A DNA stretch of 64,000 nt from Ramazzottius varieornatus (GCA_001949185.1 BDGG01000003.1:4250174-4314173); one strand, 5' to 3'. Shown: positions 1 through 11,730, counted from the first letter of the stretch. Numbers and translations: made by a program. Notes: generated from the sequence alone by a model not told the origin.

Positions 1-70
1 GGACCTGAGAAAACAGCATTTTGAATCAGTGTAAATGTCCTACATCGCTATTGAGATGTATTTCGTGTAC

Positions 71-3000
71 CTTGTTGTAGGCTTCCGGTTGGTCTTGTCC
101 TAGCTTCATGTTCCGTACCGGTGGATGAGGCTTGACCAAGTCAGTCCTATTGTTCGGATCATCCGGTCTTGCAGTAGGGGCACCAGCGTTAGGAGGTACG
201 TTGAAGTGAATCACCCGCTTGGCACACTCGATGAACTTGTCGGGATTACGAGCAGCTCCCGGCCAGGCCACTCTCATGACATAGTTGCCTTCCCGGGTGG
301 CATTCCCCACGTAACCGTTGGTGCCAGCGACAGTCGACACCACACCGTACGTCAGCCACGAGCAAAACTGAAAAGAGAACATGGGTAAAAAGAAGAGCGA
401 CACCGATTGGAGTTGAGTAGCGCACCGAACCAGCAATTGCGGCGCTCGTTGTGCGCCACTTGACCGGATACCATCGCTCCTTGTCAAGCGGCGCACTACA
501 GTTTAGATAGCATGAGCTAGTGCGTCACCTAATCATACAATGACCACCCAGATCAAAAGGCGCGCTTGTGCATTATTTCACCACAACCCAACACGCCACT
601 GGTTCGCAATTGGGCCAAATTACCTTCTCCATTGAGTACTGAAGAACGGCGGTGTTCTCAATCACATGCCGAACCAAATGCGTCAAGAAAGAGCTAAAAC
701 TGTCAAAGTAAGATCGGGCATCCAGCGCCATCAGGATCTGTGGTCCACTCAGGTCAGCAAAGTGCTTGGCCAGCTCGTAGTCCCGGGTGAAGCGGAGCAG
801 CAACCTCATAGCGGCATGAAGGGTATCCGGGTCCAGCTTTTGGTGAATGAGGCTCAGGGTGTCGTTAATGAGGGCTCGTCGCTGCTCCACCAGTAGGCCA
901 CCCAGCACCGGAGGTTCGTTGGAGGTTGTCTTGACCTCCACCTGGTCTTGGTCAGTCTGCATCGGGCTGTCTTCACTGCGACTTTTCGTGGCTTGGACCG
1001 TCTGTATCTCCGACGTCATACCCGATGTTTCGGTCGAAGACTTACCCGAGTCTTTTGACACATCTTCAGTCTTTGTATCGGTCTTCGTCTCGGTCTTTTC
1101 AGGTACGGGTTCTGTCTTCTTCAAGTCACGCATCACGGGCCGCTTACTTCCAGTACCTTCAGTTATCTGAACCTACACACGAAAAAGAACTTTATCAAAA
1201 CCACGAATCTATTCTGTAAGTGAGGCAACCTGAATTTTTTTGGGAACTAAAAATTGTCCAAAACAATTCTGCCGCCAATCACATGAAAGCAAAAGGCGGG
1301 AGACTGTTCCGTTCTAATTTTGCACTGGTTAAAGGTCTCGAACTGCGACACGTGGCAGTCCGAGGGACATACAGTGCCTGAAGTACTGCTATTCCTAGTC
1401 TAAGGCAAAGCTCATGTATTATTTGGCAGCGCGATAAATAAACCTGACCAGATAATTAATTTTTTCGCACGATTGCAGTCAGTATCACAGTAAACGTGCG
1501 AAGCTCTGGTCGAGTTTTTTGCCGAGCTCCTACTTCTACGTTCGAGAAGAAACCTACCATATCTTTGAAGCGGACGATTGATGTTCCCCCACGTTGTCCA
1601 GGCCCAGCCAACGGCGACGTCAGCTTGCAGGAAGACTTTCCCTTATCGTATGCTTCTGAGAGCTCTTTGCTCTGTGCTTCAGTGAAGGGGCTCCATCTTC
1701 CAGCTCGGTTGTCAAACATCTTCCATGTCAGAGCGAACTGTTCTTGGATGACCCTCTTGCGTTTGAACGCGGCGCACATCTTCTCGTACGAGTCGAGAAT
1801 CAGGTAGGCGAACGCTAGCCATTTCGGCACCAGCTCCGTTCCTCGAATGACCAAGCTGTGAATTCTGCGAGCAGCAGAAATCAAGTTGATCAGGAGCGGA
1901 ATCAAATTGTCATCCTCGAGGATTCTCCCGCACTCGTCCTGAAAAATATCGTGAAGTCATAAAGCCGTCGAAAAATATTCAATATCAAAATGATTTCTGA
2001 CTTTAAAAAAATGGAACTTATAATAACCCGATCAAGTCGCGAACTTACGCTTTATTGCCCACTGACAAAATGCGCCACCTTTTTTCTAATCTCTCATACC
2101 TGAGTTTCTTCGATGAGGATGCACAACAAGTGCAACCTGGCCGACAGCGTCAGCGAATCCGGCGCCGACCTCAGCACTTCAGCCGGTGGAGAGTCGGCTG
2201 GCGACTGTTCGGACCCGTTGTAGAACTTCTCGGCGCTCTGGATAACCACTGCGGCCGAGGCGATGGCATCACCAATCAGCGCCTTGATTCTCTTCAGCTT
2301 CCAGTCATTTCCATTCCGCTTCGAGATGACACTCATCAAGTCAGCCACCTTGAAGACGCATTCCGGTATGAAGTCGACCAGTTCGATGCAGAGAGGAAGC
2401 GCCTTGTCGATGAGCTGGTCGATCTGCTCGGTGGTAGGTGGCACCGCTGGAGTTGGTAGCTGTGGCGGCGCTGCTGGAGCGACGGTACCACCAATGGACA
2501 TTGCGATTGCCTGCATCAGCTCGTCCTGTTCTTCGCTGGCCTCTGGAGTCGGGCCTGTTGTTCCTCGAGGTCCACGACCACCTACAACTTCTAAATGTCA
2601 GAATGTTTCTGCCTTTCCGTCATTTTTGAACTTGTTGATTTTTTCTCAAAAGCCCAGTTTCACATTCTTCCTTCGCTATCGTTGAACGTTAGGCTTTACA
2701 AAACTTTCCCAACATCATCTGGAGAGTATCTTCGGTACCTTACCTGAGGCTAGAAGGTAGTCGGCGGCCTGTTCGACGTTGTTAGCGTGATAAATCAGCG
2801 CTTCCGCCGCGGCTTCCCGTGTGAAGCCCATGTCCAGTAGCGCTTGTAGGGCAATGGGTGGCGCGTCTACAGGTGCTACTGCAGCCGGTGCAGTACCAGC
2901 AGCAGGCGCCGAAACTCCAACTGCGGCGGCCGAAGCTGCAGCGGGCGACTTCTCTTTGATGATGGCTTCGATCTTCATAATGTGGCTCAGGATGGTCAGC

Positions 3001-6000
3001 AGCAGATCACCGGCGTTCTCTCCAAAGTTCTTCAGGGCTTGGACTGACAAGAACTTGTCGATGACCTGCATGGTGCTCTGCGAACCGCAGAAAATTCTCT
3101 GGTTAGTTATGTCTTTTTTCACATCCGGCAGACCGGGAAACAAACTTGACAAAATGGGTTCCCAAGTGGCGCACGCTTCAAGTGTTATCGGCTGGAAGTA
3201 TGCACCACTTGGAAGAAAGGCCTTCTCAAGTTTGTTTGTAGGTCCTCTCTGTTTAACAGCAATGTATAAACCTACGTTCAGCATTTCGACGTAGTAAGGT
3301 ACAGGGTCGAAAGGAGCGACATAGCCAGGGATGGCTATTCTGGAAGGCGGCAATGTGTTCTGCGACTCCACGATGTTCTTCGGGTTCAGAAGCTTCTCCA
3401 GCATGGATAGCCACGTTACGGCAAAGTCTACTGTGAACTGTCCGACTGGGGTTCTTTCAGTGGTCACCTTGTTCATGTCGAAATCCTGCAAAACCAAAAA
3501 TGTTGATTATAGACTCCCAGAAGCAGACCGTCATCCTGATTCGAAAGGTCGGCAAACACAACTCGCCAGGTCCTTTTTCAACTGGCGCACCCTTGTAGTA
3601 TTGCTGACTTACAACTTGCGCCACTTGAAAAAGAATTTGACGGTTAACTCTTACCTTCATGACGGTCCGGAATGCCCCAAAGAAAGCATCCGCCACACCG
3701 ACCGAAATAAACTTCTGCAACATGAAGTGGTACGCGTGTCTCTTTTCATCGAAGAGCAGCGGTTGGATGAAGCCCACCACGCAGATCAAATAATTGAGTT
3801 TGAATCTGGCCGGCACACTGACGAACGGTCCCTTCTGGTTGATCACTTTGGTCATGATTTTCGCCACAGTCTCGGCGATCTTTCTGGCGTTCTCACTGGG
3901 AATCTCTCCGCGGTTCACCACCGCGCCATGCCTTCTCTGCGCCTTCACATTGACAAACTTGACCATCAGACTGAATAGTTCACCGGTCGTACGACAGAGT
4001 TTAGTGGCGATCGTGATCAACGGTTTCAGAAGCTTGACTATGTTAATCTGTGCTCTGATTTGCGAAGAGGACTTCTTTGCGGACACAGTAGTCGAAGTAG
4101 AAGGCTGCGAGGACTCGTTGTCGACATCCATGGGGATGACTATCCTACTCTCTGAGCTGGAAGCCGAAAGAGTTCGTGTCTCGCTCTCGGTGGAAGAAGA
4201 AGACGACTTGTCGTCCTCACTGAAGAGCTTTCGACTGGCCAGTAAAGCTTTCAGGTCGGACTTACTCATGTCTCCTTCTTGTGTTACAACATTCTCTTCG
4301 CTACACAATGCTATCAGGATCGTGTTTTCCCAGATGAGGAAACTGTACAAGTCCGCGATCTTCTCCAAGATGTCGATACCCGAGGTCTGCGCCCAGGTAT
4401 TCGTACAAACCGACCTCAGTTCCACCTACAAAGAGATCCAGTCTGGTTTTCTTAACTATATACTACCCATTCGTTTCATTTCATCTTTCTCAAGAGCTGC
4501 TACCGTTACTTTCGTTCTGCATTCTATTCTTCATGCGAAAGCTCGGTAAATAAACTCCAGAGGGTCCTTTATCAAAGTGGTGCAGCCATGCAATATTATT
4601 GGCTGGAAGCGTGCGCCATTTGGAAAAACAACCGAACTGGACGAGATCGTTCTTCCAGGCGACGCACCCTTCCAGCAAACACGACTGAAAGCGTGCGTCA
4701 CTTGGATAAACGTTCTGGTCGAGTTTGTATCCCATTTTTAAACCGATTTTATTTCTTCCTAGTTTTCTTACTTGACTGAGTTTGCAGATGGCGTTCATCA
4801 TGCTAACATAGCTGTGCATGTAGCAGAGTCGATGTAGCAACGGCGTATTCTGCGCGTCCCTCAGCGCCTCTTCGTTGTTTGGTGTGCTCTTGGACCATTC
4901 ACTCAGCATGGACGATCCCCCAGCTTCCACTTCCCGGCCTCTCAGATCGCTGATTTCCCTCAAAACCACGTCCATATGCGAGAAGGCTTCCGTCAAGACT
5001 GTCTCGTTCCTGCAGTACGCCATCACGTTCTTGACCAGGCCATTCGCAGCTTGACACGCATGCGAATACGGAAACTCAAGCGGAAGGTTGGGTAGGCGGA
5101 AGATTTCCATCAGCGGCTTCAGACCACCTTGTCGAACAAACTCCTGACAGTGATCCTCGGTAGAGTTACTGATCAGTACAGCCTCCACAAACTTGCACTA
5201 AAAAGCCATATTTCTTTACACCAATAATATTACAGTATAACGTGTGAGGCCAAAGCGAAAAACATTGGCAGGAACGATTTTCCAAGTGGCGCACGCCTTC
5301 AGCCGATACTACTGGAAACATGCGCCACTTAGGAAAAACATACATGCGAAGTCCGCTGTTGCGTTCCCAATTATGCGCTTTTCGAAAACAGGGGTGGCTG
5401 TACTTACGGCGTTGATGATGTAGTCCATGAGTGGAATGACAGTCTTCTCTTTCGTATCGGTGCTGTTCGAATTCTGCGTATCCAGCCGGAGGCCAGACGG
5501 GACCGTGTGAAAGGAAGCCGTTCCACCTTGCTGGAAATCTTCATACTCATCGTCGTCGTCCGACGAGTCGCCAGGTATACTATGGTCGGAATTTCGAGCC
5601 GGTCTCTGGGCAGTCTGCTGGCTGGACCCGCTGACTTGGCAAACGTACCTCGAGTCACGCCCAATGGAGCAAAGTTCTTGCAATAGCTAAGAAACAAAGA
5701 CACAAATTCAGTGACTGGATACAGCATCGTTGGTAGTGGAGTGGCTTACCTTGACGACATCTTGCATGGCTTGAGTGCGAAGTGTGGGCTGATGTCGCAT
5801 CAGCTCGTCTACAGCGCCACCAAGACTAGCCGCAGTGTCACCATAGCCTTCGTTAGTACGACGTCGGCGCATGGCCGGAAGGTAGTCAGGAGACAGCAGG
5901 ACTTTGAAGAGCTTCTCGAAGGGCTTGCAAGCCACGAAAGCCTGTAGACCACGCGTGTTCAGACACAAAGCGCTGCAGATGTTCGGAATGGCCGACAGCA

Positions 6001-9000
6001 CCTCCCGAGTCGGTGGAAGCTGCAACGAAAAGTCATGCCATGCATGATGTAATGACGCAGTTCAGTTCAACGGGAAACAGATTTATCATAAATCGGGCGT
6101 AGCAGACCATCTGAACCAGATAGCTTTCCTAAGTGGCGTATACTGTCAGCTCTCAACAATGAAAACGTGCGCCACTTGAAGTAACGATCCAGTTCCACTC
6201 ATCTGCCCACGTCCCATTTAAACATTTCGAACCTACGAAGGCAACTTACATCTTTGACCAGGACAGCTTGCAGGATGACATCCGTCAAGCCGTGATCTTG
6301 TAAGGCCGAAAGCATGCCCGGTTCTTGGAAGACGTAGACGGTGACGATGTCGGTCGCCAGGAGGAACAGTGAGGAACCGTAGTACTCTGCATTGCTAATA
6401 ATGTGCTTCAGCGAACTCGGCAGACTTCCATCCATCACTAGAAAACAAAATCCAGAAAAATCAGCAATAGTTGAATACTCACATTCCGAATTCTTGCAGC
6501 CGGAAGTTTACAAATTTTAGAAGTCTAAGAGATGTCTTCATTAATACCAAAGGAGGCGCAGTGAAGTTGCGCACCCTTAACGATGATTTGAAGTTTAGTC
6601 TCGCACCGAATTCGAGCGACAAGAGCGCGAAGCTCAAACCGCAGATACCGCGGTGCGTGAGTTCTAAAACAGACAAAGTTGAACGGAGAACTTACGGTGG
6701 CGGATGGAATCAGTGAAGGTCACATCTGGGATGATCTTTTTGAAGAAGTTCAAGATGGACTTAAGAAGCGCTGCGCGTTGGGGGAAGCACTGCACTTCAG
6801 TGTTGGTATTCTTCGGCGTCGTCTCCATCGTAATCGTTTCCTGGTTCGAATTCCCCGGTTCGACGTCCATGCTGGTCGTGTTGTGGGAACCGGAAGTGCT
6901 TTCCTCACCTTCGGTGGAAGACTTGTCTTCGTGGAGGACATTTGGTTGTTCTTTGCGACAAATGTCCACTTCATGCTGAAACAAGAGCAAAGGTGAATTT
7001 CACACAAACTTCTGTTGAGTTATGAATTACCTGTATCCATTAATACCAAAGGAGACGCAGCGAAATTACGAAACCTTAACGATGATTTGGAAAGATACTC
7101 TAGCACCGATTTCGAGCGACAAAAGCATGATCCCCAGCCGCAGATACCACGATGCATAATATTTGGGAGCTGGGCAAGCAAACTAATAATATCGTTTCCT
7201 CAAGTGGCACACGTTTTCTGTGCTCTAGTCTGAAAGCATGCGCCACTTGGAGAAACAAACTCATTTAGCTCGTTTGCCTAGATCACAGTTGTCATCCCCT
7301 CAACCTAACACAACTTTCACCGACTTACCTCCAAGCGTTTCGTGAAGACCGAAAGGCCGTTTTGGTTCTGGAAGGAAGCCATGTCCATGTTGGTGATGAG
7401 ATCGATCACCCGGACAGCCCGTGTCACAAACTATAAACGACGAAGTATGTGCAGCAACCGGAAATGAGGTTGAGTTATGAGCGAAATGAGCCCTACTTAC
7501 TGTGATGTTTTCTTCGGTCGTGTCATACCAATTGACCACCTTCAACATCGATTCCATCATGCCACAGGAGACGAGTGCCTCTCCGCCCGACTCGTAACTA
7601 GCCATGTGGTACAGAAATGAGAAGATGGCAGTCGCGTACTGCGCCGGAAAGTTCTCCCGTCGGTTCTCAGTCAGAGCTTGAATGCAAGTTCTGACCAGAA
7701 CCGGAAGAAAGCCGTGGTAAGATGACGAGCTGGTGGCGTCAATGATGTCCATACAACGGGAACCGCGATCGTGATGGACGACTGCCGTCAGCGTTCGCAT
7801 GACAGTCGACTTCAAATCCTACAATCGCAACACATAATTGTAAGTGAGAGCTCGGCGAATAAGCTCGACAAGATCGTAGTCTCAGGTGGCGCAGCCTTCA
7901 GCCATTAACACTAGCAACATGCGCCACTTGAAAAACTCGACCAGACTGTTTCCCCAAGTGACGCATATTTTCAATGCTACTGGCTGAGAGCGTGCGCCAC
8001 CTGGAAAACGATCTGTTCGAGGTTCCACGTAGTATCCTACCAAAACACGTCGGAGAAAGTCCTCTTCTGAACAGAAAAAAACTAACTTACCAGAAGAGAG
8101 TTGGACTTCAGCTGCAAGACGTCGACGAGCTCCTCCACGAGCCCACTGTAGATGTAGGAAGTGACGTTATCGGGAACATGGCTCGTGTAAGCAAGAATGG
8201 CCAGTGCCAGAAGACGGGAATGAACACTTGAAAGCCTTTCTTTGTAGTCAGCGAACGAGTAGGCCAGTCGAAGATGGAAGTACAGAGGAATCTAAAGCAA
8301 AACCTCAGTAAACACACCATCGAAAGAAACTGGGGTATTCACAAAGATTCTACCTGTTTGCTTTCCGGTACGTTGTATTCCCGAACAAGGTCTCGCATGA
8401 TTTCTGGGACCGTTTTGAACTTCAACTTTTCGACATTTTCAAGATGGATGACATTGGTGACGGATCGTTTGGCACCGTTCTCATCTTCAATTTCTTGTTC
8501 GGAGAAGAATTCGAAGTGAACCGTGGTAGCGGTGGCAGGGAACGCGTCCAAGGGGACATCTTCACAGCACTTGGCCAAGCCAAATCCGTTCACTTTGCCT
8601 CCCCAAGTCTAAAATTACAATCAATAAAATCCTCTAGGCTATTATGAGATGCAACCGGAAATAATAACACGATGAATAAACAGCAATGGTAATGACCTCA
8701 GCTAGGAGTTGTAGACGCAAAAACAGCCCCTTGATGTTATCCTCTTTCAAACGTGTCAGGAAGCTCGACCGCTTACTGAAAGTAGACAAGAGTATGATGT
8801 AAACAGGATGGGAAACAAGTCGGAAGTGTCGACACCAATAAACTTCAAGTAAATTTCAAGTGCACTATGGGAAGTACTGTATTCGCAGTGGCTTCTTACC
8901 TAAATGTGTACAGCAGAGAGAGGACACTCTGGACAATGTTCATATATCGCGAGCTCAGGAGGGCTATGAGGCGATCCATCGAGTTGTACAGATGTCGGGA

Positions 9001-9655
9001 GAAGCTGTGTTCGACAAGCAGGGAAGTGAAGCGTAGGATCTCTCGGGTGAGCTGCCGCTTCTGCAAGAACCGTGATGACATCACAGAACCGAAATCATAA
9101 AGATGTGAGTCAATACAGCACCGCGCACGAATGTCGAAGAAGAAGCATGTTAGATGGTACGGCGCAAGAGAGTAATGCTGTGAACTAACCGTAGCGGCAT
9201 CTTGGGAGTTGGGGACATCGCAAGCGAGCATCCATTCGGTCGATTCCGTCGCTGACGCAAGGATTTCGTCAAACCTGTTCAATACTTCCGTCCAATGGAA
9301 GAGCTCACACTGCATAAAATAAAAATTTTGATCTTCATAGACTAGAAGGCAATGAAACCAGCAAGGACAGTATTATTAGGAAACTCACCTTGCTGGCATT
9401 CCAAGATCTGAATTCCTGAAGTGTACCAAGAAGCGTCTTCTCTTCTGAAGAGGCTGCCAGAATCGTAAGTATCAGATTCTTAGTGTCCTGTGGCTGCAGG
9501 GACAACCATTTTAGATTCAACACTGTGTCGGAAACTTGTGTTTTGACTTCGGTTGTCGAATCATCTTTATGATATCAAGACTGAGAATCAATCGTCTGGC
9601 ATCAACGTACCGGATCAGCTGGGACTTTCTTGACTTTCCCTCGATCAATCTTCAT
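71..9655 (-). CDS. HUWE1: HUWE1 E3 ubiquitin ligase, N-terminal 1,950 codons (partial, runs off left edge)
   Basis: Giant HECT-type ubiquitin ligase; only the N-terminal part is here and the HECT domain must lie left of base 1. Exons (minus): 9655-9611, 9493-9389, 9309-9190, 9060-8900, 8775-8697, 8608-8354, 8291-8091, 7818-7501, 7430-7329, 6975-6696, 6437-6250, 6019-5750, 5686-5408, 5197-4772, 4425-3655, 3485-3276, 3077-2744, 2581-2100, 1938-1558, 1169-624, 367-71. They total 5,850 nt with consistent phases. The start [15 protein letters not shown] resembles the known HUWE1 N-terminus. DUF908/DUF913 armadillo-like segments fill exons 2-16 (e.g. [44 protein letters not shown]). A UBA domain lies at about residues 1345-1380 ([15 protein letters not shown]) and a WWE domain at about 1610-1690 ([11 protein letters not shown]). 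These positions match the human protein closely. The donor after exon 5 (GTCATT) is weak. Intron 16 is peculiar (see findings). Confidence 0.97.
3078..3275 (-). other. HUWE1 intron 16, open in frame, contains a palindromic repeat
   Basis: Donor GTAGGT at 3275 and acceptor ending CGCAG at 3078 bound a 198-nt segment (66 codons) without an in-frame stop. Removing it restores a continuous ARLD-like segment similar in spacing to human HUWE1; keeping it would add 66 residues partly encoded by the palindromic repeat. Splicing is therefore the preferred reading, but the frame does not force it. Confidence 0.7.
3138..3245. repeat. Palindromic repeat (HUWE1 intron 16)
   Basis: Core AAGTGGCGCACG at 3164 and CACCACTT at 3204, arms pair across a loop CAAGTGTTATCGGCTGG. 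Only copy lying in a segment that is open in the host reading frame. Confidence 0.85.
3548..3650. repeat. Palindromic repeat (HUWE1 intron 15)
   Basis: Core ACTGGCGCACC near 3581 and TTGCGCCACTTG near 3617. Confidence 0.85.
4548..4735. repeat. Palindromic repeat doublet (HUWE1 intron 14)
   Basis: Two adjacent hairpins, cores about 4578-4622 and 4657-4704, sharing one spacer (gaactggacgagatcg). Confidence 0.85.
5250..5350. repeat. Palindromic repeat (HUWE1 intron 13)
   Basis: Core CAAGTGGCGCACGCC at 5281 pairs with CATGCGCCACTTAG ending near 5331. Confidence 0.88.
6113..6220. repeat. Palindromic repeat (HUWE1 intron 11)
   Basis: Degenerate left arm TAAGTGGCGTATAC, intact right arm CGTGCGCCACTTGA. 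Confidence 0.8.
6534..6657. repeat. Repeat B, copy 1
   Basis: About 125 bp in HUWE1 intron 10, sharing long blocks (e.g. ttaataccaaaggag, ccttaacgatgatttg, cgcagatacc) in the same order and orientation with 7032-7156 in the neighbouring intron. It is distinct from the palindromic family. Confidence 0.8.
7032..7156. repeat. Repeat B, copy 2
   Basis: Second copy, in HUWE1 intron 9, directly repeated relative to 6534-6657. No terminal inverted repeat or target duplication was recognised. A palindromic repeat follows at once, starting near 7172. Confidence 0.8.
7172..7282. repeat. Palindromic repeat (HUWE1 intron 9)
   Basis: Complete left end TTGGGAGCTGGGCAAGC and core CAAGTGGCACACG / CATGCGCCACTTGG; immediately after repeat B copy 2. 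Confidence 0.85.
7847..8030. repeat. Palindromic repeat doublet (HUWE1 intron 7)
   Basis: Two hairpins, cores about 7883-7930 and 7953-8002, sharing an internal AACTCGACCAGA segment. Confidence 0.85.
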
Positions 9656-10654
9656 CGTGGATGACTAGAGCACAAACCCACATTAGACACAAAAGTGGCA
9701 GAAGTTCAGGAGCAGTATTCTCACCCGACAAGTTTAGATTTCAGAAAGACCTGTTGTCTCCAGAGCACTGGATCGACTTCTTCAATGGGATAAGTTGTTC
9801 ATTCCACCTGCAAGGATACGTTTATGCATCCATACCGAATCGACGGACTTTCACTGATCGAGGAAACGGTATAGCTTGGTGCCAGGTCAAAAAAGAGAAG
9901 TCTGGCTATGATGTGAAGATACGGCATACCTTTGCTTCACGGCAGACTGATCTCCGCCAGTCTGTCTCCACTCACCCAGCTGTATCCGGGTCAACCTTGA
10001 CTTCTTGATCGGCAGAGCTTTGTACCACCCACCCTTACAGTATCCCAGCCTTCCGGTTGGAGTTCAGAGAGCTGGTCAGGGAACGAAGTAACCTGACAAA
10101 GGTAGATAATCGGCAAATCGGAAATAAGTTTTCGACGGAAATGAATTTTAGTCATCAAGATCTTCGGAGTCCAGAACAGGCAGAACAATCAGAGAGACCC
10201 CTCTAGTCTGTCTGGAACAGTAATGCCCTGTCATGAGACTACTACCGTTCGACCTTCGTGCGCTGGGTCCAAGCTGAGATTCCACTGTATGCCCGGGGTT
10301 TTACGGTAAGACTGTGGGACGCCTGAGGGCTGTCAGGGGTTCCTCTTGAATTCCTTACATCCTTTTTGAAAATCTTGGACAGTCCAGACTCCAGAGGGCC
10401 AGTCTACACTCTCCAGAACCTCGCGGTGCTCTTCCGGATCTTACAAATGTGATTGTGTGAACTATTGAAAGGTTCTTCTTTCCTATATCAGATGCTTCCC
10501 ACATTTCTCCATCGTACAAGTACCGCCACGGACGGTAGTTGCTGACAGAAATGAGAAATCTGCCGTTGTCAGAGTCAGCTCGGATGCTCCTGTAGGACGA
10601 ACGCCCCACTCTACGTTCAGCTCGGTGTTTTTCTGGAATCTTCCAGTCCAGCTG
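9656..10654. other. Spacer between HUWE1 start and sloth1 start; possible unassigned minus-strand exons
   Basis: Just before the HUWE1 start codon on the minus strand there is an acceptor-like site (gtgctctag at about 9664), so HUWE1 probably has a spliced 5' UTR. Farther upstream the minus strand has exon-like pieces: about 10663-10470 (contains SNYRPWRYLYDGEMW), 10442-10360 (VLESVDWPSGVWTVQDFQ) and 10100-10040 (FPDQLSELQPEGWD). I could not join them into one verified model or recognise a family. The first piece would overlap the sloth1 start on the opposite strand. It could be a short gene, a 5' UTR of HUWE1, or chance. Confidence 0.3.
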
Positions 10655-11140
10655 ATGCCTCAACGGAGCAAACTTCTTTCTAGGATCCTGGATGCTTATC
10701 CTGGGAAACGGTACTTTGGGATATATCGTCTCCTCCCGATATTCTTTGTTTTCGGGGGGCTGATTGAGGTAACGACAAAGACTCCTTCACTCTGGTCCCG
10801 TAATTACGTTGAAGGACATGGACGTGTTTCGTCACAGTACATTCTGACGAGATTATCTTTTGCAGTTTGCTATGATACACCTGAACGTTGGAGACATCAA
10901 TTTTTGTAAGCACCTGCTCCATGAAGATGGACTGGCAGTGGACTCGTGATGAAACAGTTGAAAATGTCGTTGTGTTTCGCCTCTTCAGATGATGTCTACA
11001 TGATGAAGCACCCAGAAGTCGTGGAGCGGATGAATAAGTCCTCCCACTCTGGAACGGTCGAAAAACTACCTCTCAAAGAAAACTCTTTTCTATCCGAATA
11101 CGAGAAATATCTGCAGTCGAAGACCCAAACAAGTTCCTGA
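10655..11140 (+). CDS. sloth1: SMIM4/UQCC5-like micro-protein (sloth1), complex III assembly
   Basis: A 98-residue small mitochondrial membrane protein. Two exons: 10655-10799 and 10989-11140, intron GTAATT...CTCTTCAG, total 297 nt. The signature PGKRYFGIYRLLPIFFVFGG matches the SMIM4 family core (PGK-x-x-FGIYR-x-LP-x-FF-x-x-GG), followed by one TM segment and, after the splice, DVY in the family position. I start at the second Met (MPQRSKLL) because the upstream Met at 10625 would lengthen the N-terminus beyond the family; the alternative adds 10 residues. The C-terminal tail (about 45 residues after DVY) is longer than in human SMIM4. Known role of the family: assembly of respiratory complex III in the inner membrane. 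It sits 90 bp upstream of a BRAWNIN homologue on the same strand, the same partner it has in Drosophila. Confidence 0.88.
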
Positions 11141-11230
11141 ATTGTCCTCCAGATTAACAGTTTTGTAGGGCTTAGGAGTGGCTATTGATCATTGCTTCCG
11201 GTTGTGCAGCTAAGGTGTTTATGATTCTTC

Positions 11231-11507
11231 ATGATGGCGCTTTCCCCGTTCTACCTGACTTACGCGAAGTTCGCTCTTGCTGCTTGTCTGTCCGCTGTAG
11301 CCGGTGCCCAGTGTGTTCACATGTTCTATCAGCCTTTGAAGCGAGCACCGAAGGAACTGAAAAAGGCAAGTCTACATGGTTACGTCTGTCTCTGATTGCA
11401 ACCAGATAGTTCCTGGTGACTACTGACTGCCGATGAGCTCGCTTGTAATGATGTTTATTTCCTTGCAGTTTCCAGCACCGAGCTCGCCACCCGAACCATC
11501 CACATAG
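11231..11507 (+). CDS. sloth2: BRAWNIN/UQCC6-like micro-protein (sloth2), complex III assembly
   Basis: A 56-57 residue protein beginning at tandem ATGs (11231, 11234). Exon 1 is 11231-11365, exon 2 is 11469-11507 (stop TAG). The hydrophobic N-terminal half (YAKFALAACLSAVAGAQCVH) aligns with the BRAWNIN pattern of YLK...AG(A)-x-x-VH-x-(F/Y)Y, followed by a short basic tail. The intron appears to be GC-AG type: AAG/gcaagt ... ccttgcag. If unspliced, the frame instead ends at 11396 with an alternative short tail. There is no AATAAA between this ORF and sloth1, which supports one bicistronic mRNA; a 'cagttttgtag' sequence in the 90-bp gap could also serve as a splice or trans-splice acceptor. 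Human BRAWNIN is 71 residues, so this copy is slightly short. Confidence 0.8.
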
Positions 11508-11730
11508 TTTCTTTGTCCACTGTGTTTACGGAGATGCGGCGAAAGTACTATATCAGACAGAAGTTATGTGTCCTTTCCTGTCCGCTGATCGCCAGTTTTA
11601 AATTTTAGCGAAGCGCCTTGGGTAGATGCTGTAAAGAACCTACGTATAGTGTCTCGTGTTCTTGTCTGAAAAAACTACTTTCGTACGGACTTTGAGTTGA
11701 CTGGAGAATTAACGTGAAAGGACAAGTCTA
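11508..11730. other. Spacer after sloth2
   Basis: I see no gene, RNA or repeat before the mariner-type element. Confidence 0.5.

Noticed and set aside
3331-4549. Long plus-strand ORFs opposite HUWE1 exons
   Set aside because: Antisense shadows of well-conserved HUWE1 coding exons.
9661-10008. 115-codon plus-strand ORF upstream of sloth1
   Set aside because: No recognisable domain; contains acceptor and donor signals of the opposite strand; likely chance.
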